Part shown: in pieces, positions 1-9,500 of the stretch
How the letters are laid out: each line of letters begins with the position of its first letter
How positions within the stretch are numbered: the stretch's first letter is position 1
NCBI GenBank assembly: GCA_942492905.1
Contig: OW818657.1
Span: 1,426,001 to 1,490,000 of the forward strand
Origin: CAIZWU01 sp942492905
Lineage (GTDB): Bacteria; Verrucomicrobiota; Verrucomicrobiia; Verrucomicrobiales; V1-33
Direction of reading: 5' to 3'
Length of the DNA stretch: 64,000 nt
Translations under genes and position numbers: made by a program
The notes under the pieces: model-generated
Told to the model about the DNA's origin: nothing
Databases searched by the model: none
Seen by the model: the letters and a program-made list of their open reading frames with translations, nothing else

Positions 1-204
1 GCAGCGGGAGCCGGGATGCTCCTGGGCGATTCCAAAATTCAGGCAGATGGATTTGGCGTGGCCGATGTGCAGGTAGCCATTCGGTTCCGGGGGGAAACGC
101 GTGACAATGGCGGGGTGCTTGCCGGAGCGCAGATCTTCCTGTGCGATCTCGCGGATAAAATCGAGGGATTCGGCGGCGGTGGCATCGGGGGCAGGGTGGG
201 ACAT
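1..204 (-). CDS. glnS: Glutaminyl-tRNA synthetase, N-terminal 68 residues (runs off left edge)
   Basis: The minus-strand frame starts at ATG 204-202 and is open to the window edge. Residues 37-49 read FPPEPNGYLHIGH, the class I aminoacyl-tRNA synthetase ATP-binding region with its HIGH motif at 46-49. The continuation AKSICLNFG is the form seen in glutaminyl-tRNA synthetase, which charges tRNA-Gln with glutamine in the cytoplasm. GluRS has different residues around HIGH, so I prefer GlnRS. The preceding residues (SLDFIREI, then DLRSGKH) also match the usual GlnRS N-terminus. The rest of the protein, including the KMSKS region, lies outside the window. No neighbour on this side is visible; upstream of the start lies a gene-free stretch of nearly 490 bases. 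Confidence 0.93.
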   Translation of the reverse strand, partial: MSHPAPDATAAESLDFIREIAQEDLRSGKHPAIVTRFPPEPNGYLHIGHAKSICLNFGIAQEHPGSRC

Positions 205-330
205 GGCGGGAAACCTCACCCTTCCAGTGCGAAGCGCCCGGCGGCAAAAGGAAAATGCGGGGTAGCGGGACCGGTTACATCCCTTGCCTTAAGACCTTTT
301 ATTACGCTGAGCCCCGAAAAGTGGATTTTA

Positions 331-449
331 CCGCAGAGGCGCAGAGGACGCAGAGACGATAAGGGGACGGATGGAGGCCAACGAAGCCAGCTTGTTGGGC
401 CTGCCCACTGCTCAATCTCCGCGTTCTCTGCGCCTCTGCGCCTCTGCGG
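331..449. repeat. Imperfect palindromic repeat element in intergenic space
   Basis: The left arm 331-355 (beginning CCGCAGAGGCGCAGAG) and the right arm 421-449 (ending CTCTGCGCCTCTGCGG) are reverse complements apart from one mismatch and one inserted base. They are separated by about 65 bases. Within each arm the unit CTCTGCG recurs, so the arms are themselves repetitive. The right arm runs into seven T residues, which would let it act as a terminator on the plus strand. The shape suggests a small dispersed palindromic element (REP or MITE-like). The rest of the 205-691 gap shows no convincing gene. Confidence 0.6.
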
Positions 450-691
450 TTTTTTTGGTCTGTCCAGCCAGTCGGCTTCGGAGTGCGCCATAGGATGAGG
501 ATGCATTCATTTCTGGAAAATCTGGTATTTTTAAAGCGTAAAAAGCATTAAATTCCGCCAAAAATCCCCTAAAAGCACATCGCGGTGTGATTTATTTACA
601 ATAATTATGAAAATTATCTTGAAAATAGATTTCGAATGAGTTAAGTTCACAGCGTCCACAAGGACCATACCAACTAAACAGACCAAAAAAA

Positions 692-1084
692 ATGAAAAAT
701 CTGATCAAAACCAAAGCTAAAAAAGGATTCTCCCTCGTTGAATTGCTCGTCGTGATCGCCGTCATCGGCGTGATCGCCGCCATCGCGATTCCTGCGATGT
801 CCGGGATCTTCGGCAAGAGCGAAGCCGCCAAGGCCCGCCGCAATGCCCAGAGCATCGTGTCCACCTTCAACTCCGCCCGTGCTGCCGGTAACACCGCCAG
901 CTACACTGACGCCGCTACCGCGATCACCGCCGTGACCTCGACGGCTGGTCTGGCTGGAGCTGGTGCCTTCGCAGGCAGCCAATTCTCTGCTCCCATGAGC
1001 AGCACTGAATCCACCGCCGCTGCGACTGGCATTGGTTTGTCCGGCACCGATGGCAACTCCGTCATGACCCTGACCGCCAACTAA
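692..1084 (+). CDS. Type IV pilin-like / pseudopilin protein (copy 1)
   Basis: A 130-residue protein with a short basic leader (MKNLIKTKAKKG) followed by FSLVE, the prepilin peptidase cleavage and N-methylation signature with Glu at mature position +5. The next 20 or so residues form the hydrophobic alpha-helix by which pilins assemble. The globular part is small and rich in Ala, Ser and Thr, with no recognisable minor-pilin domain. Such proteins are processed by PilD-type peptidase at the inner membrane and join a type IV pilus or type II secretion pseudopilus; which one cannot be said from sequence. The start is the only ATG just ahead of the leader. A strong terminator follows directly, so the gene is probably transcribed alone. 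The next gene is a clear paralogue. Confidence 0.9.
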   Translation: MKNLIKTKAKKGFSLVELLVVIAVIGVIAAIAIPAMSGIFGKSEAAKARRNAQSIVSTFNSARAAGNTASYTDAATAITAVTSTAGLAGAGAFAGSQFSAPMSSTESTAAATGIGLSGTDGNSVMTLTAN

Positions 1085-1101
1085 GATTCTACAAATCTCG
1101 G

Positions 1102-1134
1102 CCCCCGACGGATTTTCCGTCGGGGGTTTTTTTT
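1102..1134 (+). terminator. Rho-independent terminator of the first pilin gene
   Basis: A perfect 10-base-pair stem pairs CCCCCGACGG (1102-1111) with CCGTCGGGGG (1117-1126), with a five-base loop. Eight T residues (1127-1134) follow directly. It begins 17 bases after the pilin stop codon. Confidence 0.93.
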
Positions 1135-1365
1135 AAACACAGCCGGAAAACAGGTAATAACATGAAATGAGACCATGGGCCGGGAGCTCACTGTGGAACT
1201 CACACCCCTGAGATTCCAGCTCCTGATGGTTCGGGATGATCCCGGCAAGGCAACGCGCCGGGCTTCTGACGGTTCCATCCATCGGATGGTGGCGCCTTGA
1301 TCACTACCAAAAGAACGGCTGAATGTTGTATTGTCCAATTTGCTTTGAACTCATCCCCAGTGAAA

Positions 1366-1773
1366 ATGAGAACACTTCAAAAAGATAGCAAATCCACCGC
1401 AGTCAGGGGTTTTTCCCTCGTGGAACTGCTCGTGGTGATTGCGGTGATCGGTGTGATCGCCGCCATTGCGATTCCGGCGTTGTCCGGAATTTATGGGACC
1501 AGCAACCGGGCCAAGGTCCGCCAGAACGCCCAATCGCTGGCATCCATGTTCGCCAGTGCCCGGGCCAGTGGGGCAACGTTTGCCTCCTACGACAAGGATA
1601 CCGTGATTGATGCCCTGACCAGTCCGTCAGGGGTCAGCGGAAAGGGTAAATTGTCTACGGTCGTTTTCAAACTGCCGATGGACGCCGTGGAAGCCGCCGC
1701 CGTGAAAAATTCCACCAACCTTGAGAGCGATGGCTCCGGGGAAGATTTCCGCCTTATTTTCACAGGCCCATAA
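1366..1773 (+). CDS. Type IV pilin-like / pseudopilin protein (copy 2)
   Basis: A 135-residue paralogue of the preceding pilin. The leader MRTLQKDSKSTAVRG is followed by FSLVE and a hydrophobic helix almost identical to that of copy 1. Similarity continues through AKVRQNAQSLASMFASARA and then fades. The reading frame is open further upstream to a TTG at 1297, but the ATG at 1366 gives a leader of normal length for prepilin peptidase, so I chose it. No strong Shine-Dalgarno sequence is present. The pair looks like a tandem duplication whose globular domains have diverged. Its function, structural pilin or secretion pseudopilin, is not resolved. Confidence 0.87.
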   Translation: MRTLQKDSKSTAVRGFSLVELLVVIAVIGVIAAIAIPALSGIYGTSNRAKVRQNAQSLASMFASARASGATFASYDKDTVIDALTSPSGVSGKGKLSTVVFKLPMDAVEAAAVKNSTNLESDGSGEDFRLIFTGP

Positions 1774-2380
1774 GCGCCAAAGCAGCCTCGCTGGTGGCCG
1801 CACTGTTTCCGTCTTCACGGAAATTCCCTTTGGAGAATCGGTGAAGACAAGCCGATTTCAGGTGAGTCAGGGAACTCTTGGTTCTTGATGACATGTGGCT
1901 TTATGGCGTGATTGCGGATGGGTCCATCCCGGTCGTAATCTAAAATCCGGACCATGGCCCAGTCCCCTCCTGCCAGCATCGGCGGCGGAGGGCTCTTTCT
2001 TCACGATCAGTCTTCCATCGGGGCTGTATGTGTCGAAGCGGTGTTATCGATATGCCCTTGCCGGTCATTTAAAGAAGAGGGCGTCGGGAAGTCAGGCTTC
2101 CTTGCTGGGGAGCGGCGGTTGGACGGGCAACAGCCCTGATCCGGCCAGCGTGGTTCCAGTTGCCACCCCGCGAAGAGGGTTTCCTTGCAGCAGAGAACCG
2201 GCGGGATCTTTTGAACTGCGGGAGCCTTTGCTCAGACCAAGCCTGTGACCAGGCATCAGCAGGATCAATCATGTGAGGCGGCCGGAAAGCGAAGGTCCCT
2301 GCTCCCATCATTCGCTGTCACCCTGCCCGCCGAGTGCAGTCCATCCTGACGGAGCCCCGCATTGCTTCTTGAAAAGTCCG
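1774..2380. other. Gene-free stretch between pilin 2 and the membrane protein
   Basis: About 600 bases with only short overlapping open frames of unnatural composition. No conserved motif, RNA fold or repeat stood out on either strand. On the minus strand near 1840-2020 a readable stretch could be a decayed gene, but I cannot identify it. Confidence 0.5.
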
Positions 2381-4117
2381 CTAAGGCAGGGCAGGGGATT
2401 GGGCGCGGGATTCTTTTTGGGCTTTGGCCCGTTCGACATTTTTCCTGGCCTCCAGCAACGGCCATACGGTGGTCTGGGGACTTTCCCTGGTCGTGAGGAA
2501 CCAGTGAGGCTGTTCGGTTTTAAGTGCGGCCAGCGAGCGGTCCGAGAAATCCAAGGCTGCCTGGTAGCCCTCAAGTTCGGCCTTGGCGTAGATGGTCAAC
2601 TGGAAGCTGCTGAGGACATTGCTGTTGGCCCGGAGGGTATCAGTATATTGACGCCTTTGCGTCAGGGCATTGGATGCCGAAATCTGACGCAGGGTATCCA
2701 GCACCTCATCATGACGCTGAATCACTTCGGCGAAGTGCCCGGAGTGATAGTCAAAATACTGCAATTGATTGCGGGCCCTGAGATTCAACGGGTATTGGGC
2801 CATCGAGTTCTCGGCCAGAAGAATGCTGCTTTTCCAAACCGCGCCCCGTTCGACGCTGAGGAGAGTGAAGATCATGACCGTTGCCCCGGCGGGCAACCAG
2901 CGGAGCCGTGGATTCGGCACACGGCTGGCGAGCGCGGAAAGCGCCACGCCAAACAGCAGGCTGATCCATGGCAAGGCGTTGTAGGCCCGGTATTCCACCA
3001 TGATCTCGATATTCACATACAGCATCCGCATGGCGAAAGGGATGAGGGCAAAGAGAATCAACAGACCCAGGCCGCGCCGGGAGGCCGGGCCCTGGCGGAA
3101 GGCGAAAAAGGCACTGCCCAGCATCAATAAAACAAAGAGGGCCAATTTCATGACGGATTCCGCATCCCTGAATGTGGACCAAGGCTGGTAATGATCGCTG
3201 GCCAGATGGACCGGGAGGAAGACCCGCTGCGCATATTCCCAGAAAACCCGTCCCTGGGTCGCGACGTGAACCAGGAAGTGATCATTCCATGAGGTAATGA
3301 CCTTGTGGAAAGCCCCTAGGAAATAGTAAGCAATATAAAGGACCGCCGCTCCGGCCATCATCAATGCCGCAAGATTGCGAGGGCGGCGTAGGGTGGAAAG
3401 GGATGGGGTGAAATGGGCCAAAGCCCCGCGGTCTTTTCCCGCCAGCGTGAACACGACCAAAACGCACAGATTGATTCCAAGCATCACCGTGCCCGGAAAA
3501 TAGGAAATGATGCACAGTGTCGTAGCGAGCAGGCAGCGCAGCCCACTGCGGCGGGCAGGGGCTGCTAAAAACTCCAGTGCTTCACAGGTCGCCCAGAACC
3601 CGAAGAGTGCCACCAGCGCGACCATGTGGCATTTGGCATAATGAACCGGTTCGGTGGCCAGGGGATGGCAGGCAAAAACCAGCGCTCCCCAGATGGCCGC
3701 ATGGCGGCAGGCCTCAGGTGAACTTAGCACCTTCAGTCGCCCGAGCAGCCGCTGTCCCAAGTGAAACACCAAAACGGACAAGGTGAGATGGATCAGGAGA
3801 TTCCACGCGTGGGCCGCCATGGAATTCATCGGAAACAACCAATTGGTTAAAACCGTCATCAGCGTGGGGATCAGTTGGAAAACCGTGATATCCCTCGCCT
3901 CCGGTGAAACGCTGCCAAAGGTTTGGCCCCCCAGAATCAGGCGGAAGGTATTGGGCGCATTACCATTCCGGTCCAGGATGAACCCGAAGTCGTCCATGTA
4001 GAAGTCGGCTTGCAGGGCACTCCCCATCGCCAAAAGCCCTACGACCAGAATCCAAAACAGGGGAAATCGCCAAGGAGACATCAGCGTGGGAGGATGGGGA
4101 TTATGAGTCGCGGGCAT
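2381..4117 (-). CDS. Polytopic membrane protein, GT-C glycosyltransferase-like
   Basis: A 578-residue protein with a first membrane segment at about residues 16-36, immediately followed by an acidic loop with the motif DDFGF (42-46). About ten further hydrophobic segments extend to residue ~430, and a soluble helical C-terminal part of ~140 residues follows. An Asp-Asp or Asp-Glu pair in the first periplasmic loop is the hallmark of GT-C fold lipid-linked sugar transferases (PMT/ArnT, TMTC relatives), and the soluble tail could be a TPR-like region as in TMTC proteins. That it transfers a sugar to protein or lipid in the periplasm is inference. The start is ATG at 4117, with another in-frame ATG at 4081. 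It lies alone, divergent from the hydantoinase cluster. Confidence 0.75.
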   Translation of the reverse strand: MPATHNPHPPTLMSPWRFPLFWILVVGLLAMGSALQADFYMDDFGFILDRNGNAPNTFRLILGGQTFGSVSPEARDITVFQLIPTLMTVLTNWLFPMNSMAAHAWNLLIHLTLSVLVFHLGQRLLGRLKVLSSPEACRHAAIWGALVFACHPLATEPVHYAKCHMVALVALFGFWATCEALEFLAAPARRSGLRCLLATTLCIISYFPGTVMLGINLCVLVVFTLAGKDRGALAHFTPSLSTLRRPRNLAALMMAGAAVLYIAYYFLGAFHKVITSWNDHFLVHVATQGRVFWEYAQRVFLPVHLASDHYQPWSTFRDAESVMKLALFVLLMLGSAFFAFRQGPASRRGLGLLILFALIPFAMRMLYVNIEIMVEYRAYNALPWISLLFGVALSALASRVPNPRLRWLPAGATVMIFTLLSVERGAVWKSSILLAENSMAQYPLNLRARNQLQYFDYHSGHFAEVIQRHDEVLDTLRQISASNALTQRRQYTDTLRANSNVLSSFQLTIYAKAELEGYQAALDFSDRSLAALKTEQPHWFLTTRESPQTTVWPLLEARKNVERAKAQKESRAQSPALP

Positions 4118-4574
4118 GGGTGAAATTAACGCAAAAGTCCTGATTGTAAATAAATATTGAAAATTTCAATAATTTTCACATCATTGAAAAGTGCCAATGT
4201 CCAAAGTTTGATGGAAGTACCAGACCCTCATGGAGGCATGAAGGACTTCACATTTGTGGTAAGTGCCGAACGATTTTCAATTTCCAGCGTCTGCAGCTAA
4301 GGATGCTGCCCTGCTCCAAGTGACTCCCTTGGAATTCATGCCCATGCAAAGATCCGCGTGGGGGCTAGTTCAGTGCCGTCTTTATTGGTGAATGGCATAA
4401 CCATTGGTGAGGGTCCGCATGGACTGGAATATTCCCCTGCTCCCATGGATGTCTTGTGTGGATGCAGAGCGTGGTCAGGCAGTCCGTGCCTGGTGCCTGG
4501 AGACGGGTGCTTTGTCCGGCAGTGGCATAAAGCGTGCTTTTCAAGAGGCTCCCACCGGAGCTATACTCTCCATC
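4118..4574. promoter_or_regulatory. Divergent intergenic region with AT-rich palindrome
   Basis: This spacer separates two divergent units. Near its left end it is much more AT-rich than the surroundings. It contains ATTGAAAATTTCAAT (4156-4170), a perfect inverted repeat with 7-base arms around one base. On the minus strand the 13-mer ATTTATTTACAAT (complement of 4143-4155) includes a TACAAT that could be a -10 element for the membrane protein gene. The same 13-mer lies ahead of the first pilin gene (590-602). The rest (4200-4574) shows nothing distinctive. Confidence 0.4.
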
Positions 4575-5960
4575 ATGTCCTTGCTCATTCAAAACGGCCA
4601 TCTGGTCAGCGCTGACTCCGATTGCTTCGCGGATATCTACTGCGAGGGCGAAACCATCACTCGGATCGGGAAAAATCTTGAGGTCCCGCCGGACACGGAA
4701 ATCATCGACGCCACCGGCCAGCTGGTCTTCCCGGGTTTCATCGATCCCCATACCCACATCTATCTGCCTTTCATGGGCACCCAGGCCAAGGACGACTACA
4801 TCACCGGCACCAAGGCGGCTCTGATGGGCGGCACCACCACTCTTTTCGAAATGATCTGTCCCTCCCGCCAGATGAGTGCGGCGGAAGGTTATGAAACCTG
4901 GCGGGCCCAGGCCGAGGGCAAGGCGGCCTGCGATTATGCCTATCACATGGGGGTGACCCGGTTCGATGCGGAGACGGCGGATCACCTTCGGGAAATTGTC
5001 CGGAAAGGCACCGCCAGCTTCAAGGTGTTTCTCGCTTACAAAGGGGCCTTCGGGGTGGATGATGCTGAACTTTATCACACGCTGAAACTCGCGAAGGAGT
5101 TGGGTGTCATCGTCTGTGCCCATTGCGAAAATGAGACGCTGGTCGCGGAGCGCTGCAAGGAACTGTTGGCGGCCGGTGTCACCGGGCCGGAGGGGCATTA
5201 TCAGAGCCGGCCGCCCCGGGTGGAGGCCGAGGGTGTGCATCATCTCTGCAGCTTCGCGGAACTGACCGGCGCTTCAGTTTACTGTGTGCACACCAGTTGT
5301 CAGGAGGCCCTCGCCGAAGCCATTGCCGCCCGGCAGCGCGGGGTGAAGGTTTCTGTGGAAACCCTGATCCAGTATCTGCTGATCGACAAAACCTATGCGG
5401 AACGCCCCGGCGGCGAGGGAATGAAATACGTGATGTCCCCGCCGCTCCGCGAGGCGGCCAATCAGGACGTGATGTGGAATGCGCTGCGCTCCGGTTTGGT
5501 GAGTACGGTGGCCACGGATCACGCGCCATTCGACTATCACCGGCAGAAGCTCGCCATGGGCACCGATGATTTCACCAAAATCCCCAATGGCATCCCCGCC
5601 CTCGAGGATCGCGTGAACCTGCTTTACACCTATGGAGTGAAGGGCGGCCGGATGGACCTGCGCACCTTCGTCGCCACCGCCAGCACCAACGCGGCCAAAC
5701 TCTTCGGACTCTTCCCCCGCAAAGGCAGTCTTTCCATCGGGGCCGACGCCGACCTTGTGATCTACAATCCGGACTATCGCGGCACTCTCAGCGTCAAAAC
5801 CCAAACTCAAAACCTCGACTACAATGCCTTCGAAGGCTGGCCCATTGAAGGCAAACCATCCGTGGTGACCGTGCGGGGCCAGGTGGCAGTCCGCGACGGC
5901 CAATTCACCGGAACCATCGGCCGCGGCCAGTTGCTGCAGAGGGAACCGAATCATTTTTAG
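4575..5960 (+). CDS. hydA: Dihydropyrimidinase / D-hydantoinase
   Basis: A cyclic amidohydrolase of 461 residues, the normal length for the family. It hydrolyses the ring of dihydrouracil, dihydrothymine or hydantoins to N-carbamoyl amino acids. The binuclear metal site is complete: HTH at 59-61, the carboxylated Lys150 in SFKVF, His183 in CAHCEN, His239 in VHTS and Asp315 in TDHAPF. The family-typical GFIDPHTH and NLLYTYGV stretches are present. The frame is open back to 4404, but homology to family members begins at MSLLIQNG, so I chose ATG 4575. It leads a cluster with an NCS1 transporter 14 bases downstream and a class III aminotransferase, which points to pyrimidine or hydantoin catabolism. 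Allantoinase is less likely given the sequence around the metal ligands. Confidence 0.92.
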   Translation: MSLLIQNGHLVSADSDCFADIYCEGETITRIGKNLEVPPDTEIIDATGQLVFPGFIDPHTHIYLPFMGTQAKDDYITGTKAALMGGTTTLFEMICPSRQMSAAEGYETWRAQAEGKAACDYAYHMGVTRFDAETADHLREIVRKGTASFKVFLAYKGAFGVDDAELYHTLKLAKELGVIVCAHCENETLVAERCKELLAAGVTGPEGHYQSRPPRVEAEGVHHLCSFAELTGASVYCVHTSCQEALAEAIAARQRGVKVSVETLIQYLLIDKTYAERPGGEGMKYVMSPPLREAANQDVMWNALRSGLVSTVATDHAPFDYHRQKLAMGTDDFTKIPNGIPALEDRVNLLYTYGVKGGRMDLRTFVATASTNAAKLFGLFPRKGSLSIGADADLVIYNPDYRGTLSVKTQTQNLDYNAFEGWPIEGKPSVVTVRGQVAVRDGQFTGTIGRGQLLQREPNHF

Positions 5961-5974
5961 GGACATTACCTTGC

Positions 5975-7462
<1,488 letters not shown>

Positions 7463-7504
7463 CGGAAATTGCTCCAACCGTAAAACCTCCCTGGTAACAC
7501 TCCC

Positions 7505-8845
7505 ATGAGCCTCCCGAAACTTCCTGCCTTCGCCCACGTTCCTGCGCCATACACCGGTCCCAGCCTGGCCAAGGTTCAGGCCTTGCGGAAAGCGGCCGTC
7601 AATCCGGCCCTGTTCCACTACTACAAGGAGCCGATCATGATAGTGGAGGGAAAGGGGCAGTATGTTTTCGATGAAACCGGCCGCCGCTATCTGGATGGTT
7701 TTGCCGGCATTGTGACCGTGAGCGTTGGTCATTGCCATCCCCGGGTGGTGGCTGCCGCCAATGCACAGAACCAACTCCTTCAGCATACCAGCACCATCTA
7801 CCTGCACCCGAATCTCCCCGTCTACGCCGCTGCTCTGGCGGAAAAAATGCCGGGGAATCTGAAGGTGGTCTATTTCGTGAACAGCGGGTCGGAGGCCAAT
7901 GATCTTGCCATCCTGATGGCCCGTGCCTACACGCAGAACTACGACGTGGTCGCCTTGCGGAATGCCTACCATGGCGGCAGTTCCGGCACCATGGGCCTGA
8001 CCGCTCACAGCACCTGGAAGTTCAATGTGCCCCACAGTTTTGGGGTGCATCATGCCCTTGCGCCCGATCCCTATCGCGGTCCCTGGGGGCACGATGACCC
8101 GCAGGCCGGCCAGAAATACGCCGCCGATGTGCGTGAGCTGATCAGCTTCGCCACCTCCGGCCGCATCGCCGCCTACATCGCCGAGAGCATCCAGGGCGTG
8201 GGCGGGGCGGTGGTTTTTCCTGACGGTTATTTGAAGGAAGCTTACGCCTACGCCCAGGCGGCCGGCGGCCTGTGCATTGCAGACGAAGTCCAGGCTGGTT
8301 TTGGCCGCACCGGCACCCACTACTGGGGTTTCGAAACCCAGGGCGTCATCCCTGACATTGTCACCATGGCCAAGGGAATCGGCAATGGCGCGCCGCTTGC
8401 GGCCGTGGTCACCACTCCGGAAATTGCTCAGGCCCTGACCAGCCGCATCCACTTCAATACCTTCGGCGGCAATCCTGTGTGCTGCGCCATTGGCAAGGCA
8501 GTGCTGGAAGTGATCGACGAAGAAGGACTGCAGCAGAATAGCCTGACGGTTGGGGCTCATCTGCAGGCCGGCCTGAAGAAACTCCAGGAAAAGCACTCCA
8601 TCATAGGCGAGGTCCGCGGCAAAGGATTGATGATCGGCGCCGAGTTGGTGAAGGACAGCAGCACCAAAGAACCCGCCAAAGCCGAATGTGCCCAGGTCTT
8701 CGAAACGGCCCGCGAGATCGGACTCCTGATCGGCAAAGGCGGCCTGAACGGCAACGTCCTCCGCATCAAGCCCCCCATGTGTCTCACCACCGCCGATGCG
8801 GACTTCATGCTGGAAGTGCTGGATCTCGCTCTGGCCAAATTATGA
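7505..8845 (+). CDS. AGXT2-like class III aminotransferase (beta-alanine/3-aminoisobutyrate or alanine-glyoxylate type)
   Basis: A fold type I PLP enzyme of 446 residues. The cofactor site is clear: NSGSEAND at 126-133, IADEVQAGFGRTG around Asp260, and the Schiff-base lysine Lys290 in TMAKGIGNG. The N-terminal region and motifs such as ALRNAYHGGS match the AGXT2 group, which uses pyruvate or glyoxylate to deaminate beta-alanine and 3-aminoisobutyrate. Those are the end products of reductive uracil and thymine breakdown. That fits the preceding dihydropyrimidinase and permease. The 42-base gap to the permease is compatible with one transcript. Dihydropyrimidine dehydrogenase and beta-ureidopropionase, needed to complete the route, are not in the window. 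Confidence 0.88.
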   Translation: MSLPKLPAFAHVPAPYTGPSLAKVQALRKAAVNPALFHYYKEPIMIVEGKGQYVFDETGRRYLDGFAGIVTVSVGHCHPRVVAAANAQNQLLQHTSTIYLHPNLPVYAAALAEKMPGNLKVVYFVNSGSEANDLAILMARAYTQNYDVVALRNAYHGGSSGTMGLTAHSTWKFNVPHSFGVHHALAPDPYRGPWGHDDPQAGQKYAADVRELISFATSGRIAAYIAESIQGVGGAVVFPDGYLKEAYAYAQAAGGLCIADEVQAGFGRTGTHYWGFETQGVIPDIVTMAKGIGNGAPLAAVVTTPEIAQALTSRIHFNTFGGNPVCCAIGKAVLEVIDEEGLQQNSLTVGAHLQAGLKKLQEKHSIIGEVRGKGLMIGAELVKDSSTKEPAKAECAQVFETAREIGLLIGKGGLNGNVLRIKPPMCLTTADADFMLEVLDLALAKL

Positions 8846-8916
8846 CCACAAGAGGATCCCCTCGATTTTCCTTGAGGGTGCACGGCTTCCGGACTCTCAA
8901 TCGGCAGAAATAAAAA

Positions 8917-9017
8917 CGCAGCGGAACCGGCGATGGCGCCCAGACGAAAAGCCGTCGGAAAGCCCCCCGGCTTTCCGGCAACCTACCCGTCTGCAGGCCC
9001 GGACCCGGTCCGCTGCG
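8917..9017 (+). ncRNA. Candidate structured RNA / riboswitch upstream of hom
   Basis: A closing stem pairs CGCAGCGGA (8917-8925) with TCCGCTGCG (9009-9017) perfectly and continues, after a bulged A, with CCGG (8927-8930) to CCGG (9005-9008). Inside, CAGACG (8941-8946) pairs with CGTCTG (8988-8993), and CGGAAAGCC (8956-8964) pairs with GGCTTTCCG (8969-8977) around a CCCC loop. The element is flanked by A-rich sequence. The segment GGCTTTCCGGCAACC resembles the conserved GGCTT...CCGGCAACC core of SAM-I/SAM-IV clan riboswitches. Homoserine dehydrogenase, the entry to methionine, lies downstream. The fold is directly visible; the SAM assignment is a guess from one motif and gene context. Confidence 0.45.
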
Positions 9018-9175
9018 ATATAAAAATCGTGCAGGCTGGATTTCCTGCAATGGCGAAGCGTCATGAAAAGTGCACAAGTCGCGGGTCGGGTGGCAGCGGC
9101 AATTTGCGGCAGTCAGTTGGCAAAATTCCCTGCCTGGAACCGCCCGCTGGCCGTAGCTGCCCAGTGCGCACAACG

Positions 9176-9427
9176 ATGATACCAGGAATTCAGAAAGATG
9201 AGGTCGAGAGGCTGAGCCGGGGGTTGCCCACCCGGTCGCGGCGGGGCAGTCGGGGCATTGGGCACCGGTTGACGCAGAAGGAGCGGATCCTGTTCGAAGC
9301 GGCCAAACGGCAGGGCTTTTTGAAGCTCCCAGTGACTGGTTTGCGGGATAATGTGCGGAACATTTACCGTCTGTGGTGCGAGGCGGAGGGGTGTCCCTGC
9401 GTGGTGAAAGGCGGACTGCCGGCCTGA
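9176..9427 (+). CDS. Small basic protein of unknown function
   Basis: An 83-residue frame starting at ATG 9176. Its composition looks natural: an Arg-rich N-terminal third (SRGLPTRSRRGSRGIGHR), then helical-looking sequence with QKERILFEAAKRQGF and LRDNVRNIYRLWCEAEG. I do not recognise a named domain; the charge pattern would suit nucleic-acid binding, but that is speculation. The frame is open further upstream to 8933, but that part overlaps the folded RNA element and reads like non-coding sequence, so I chose the later ATG. It lies 73 bases ahead of homoserine dehydrogenase on the same strand and may be co-transcribed. Confidence 0.55.
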   Translation: MIPGIQKDEVERLSRGLPTRSRRGSRGIGHRLTQKERILFEAAKRQGFLKLPVTGLRDNVRNIYRLWCEAEGCPCVVKGGLPA

Positions 9428-9500
9428 TGCGCGGGGCGCTTGTGCCGCGGGGGGAATCCATCCATCATAGGTGGTCGCGCGGGGCGCGGCTTTTTTACAG

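Noticed and set aside
2273..3130. 285-codon plus-strand frame
   Set aside because: Mostly antisense to the polytopic membrane protein; no membrane segments, signal or known motif.
8933..9175. N-terminal extension of the small protein ahead of hom
   Set aside because: The extension overlaps the folded RNA element and has non-protein-like composition; the ATG at 9176 is preferred.
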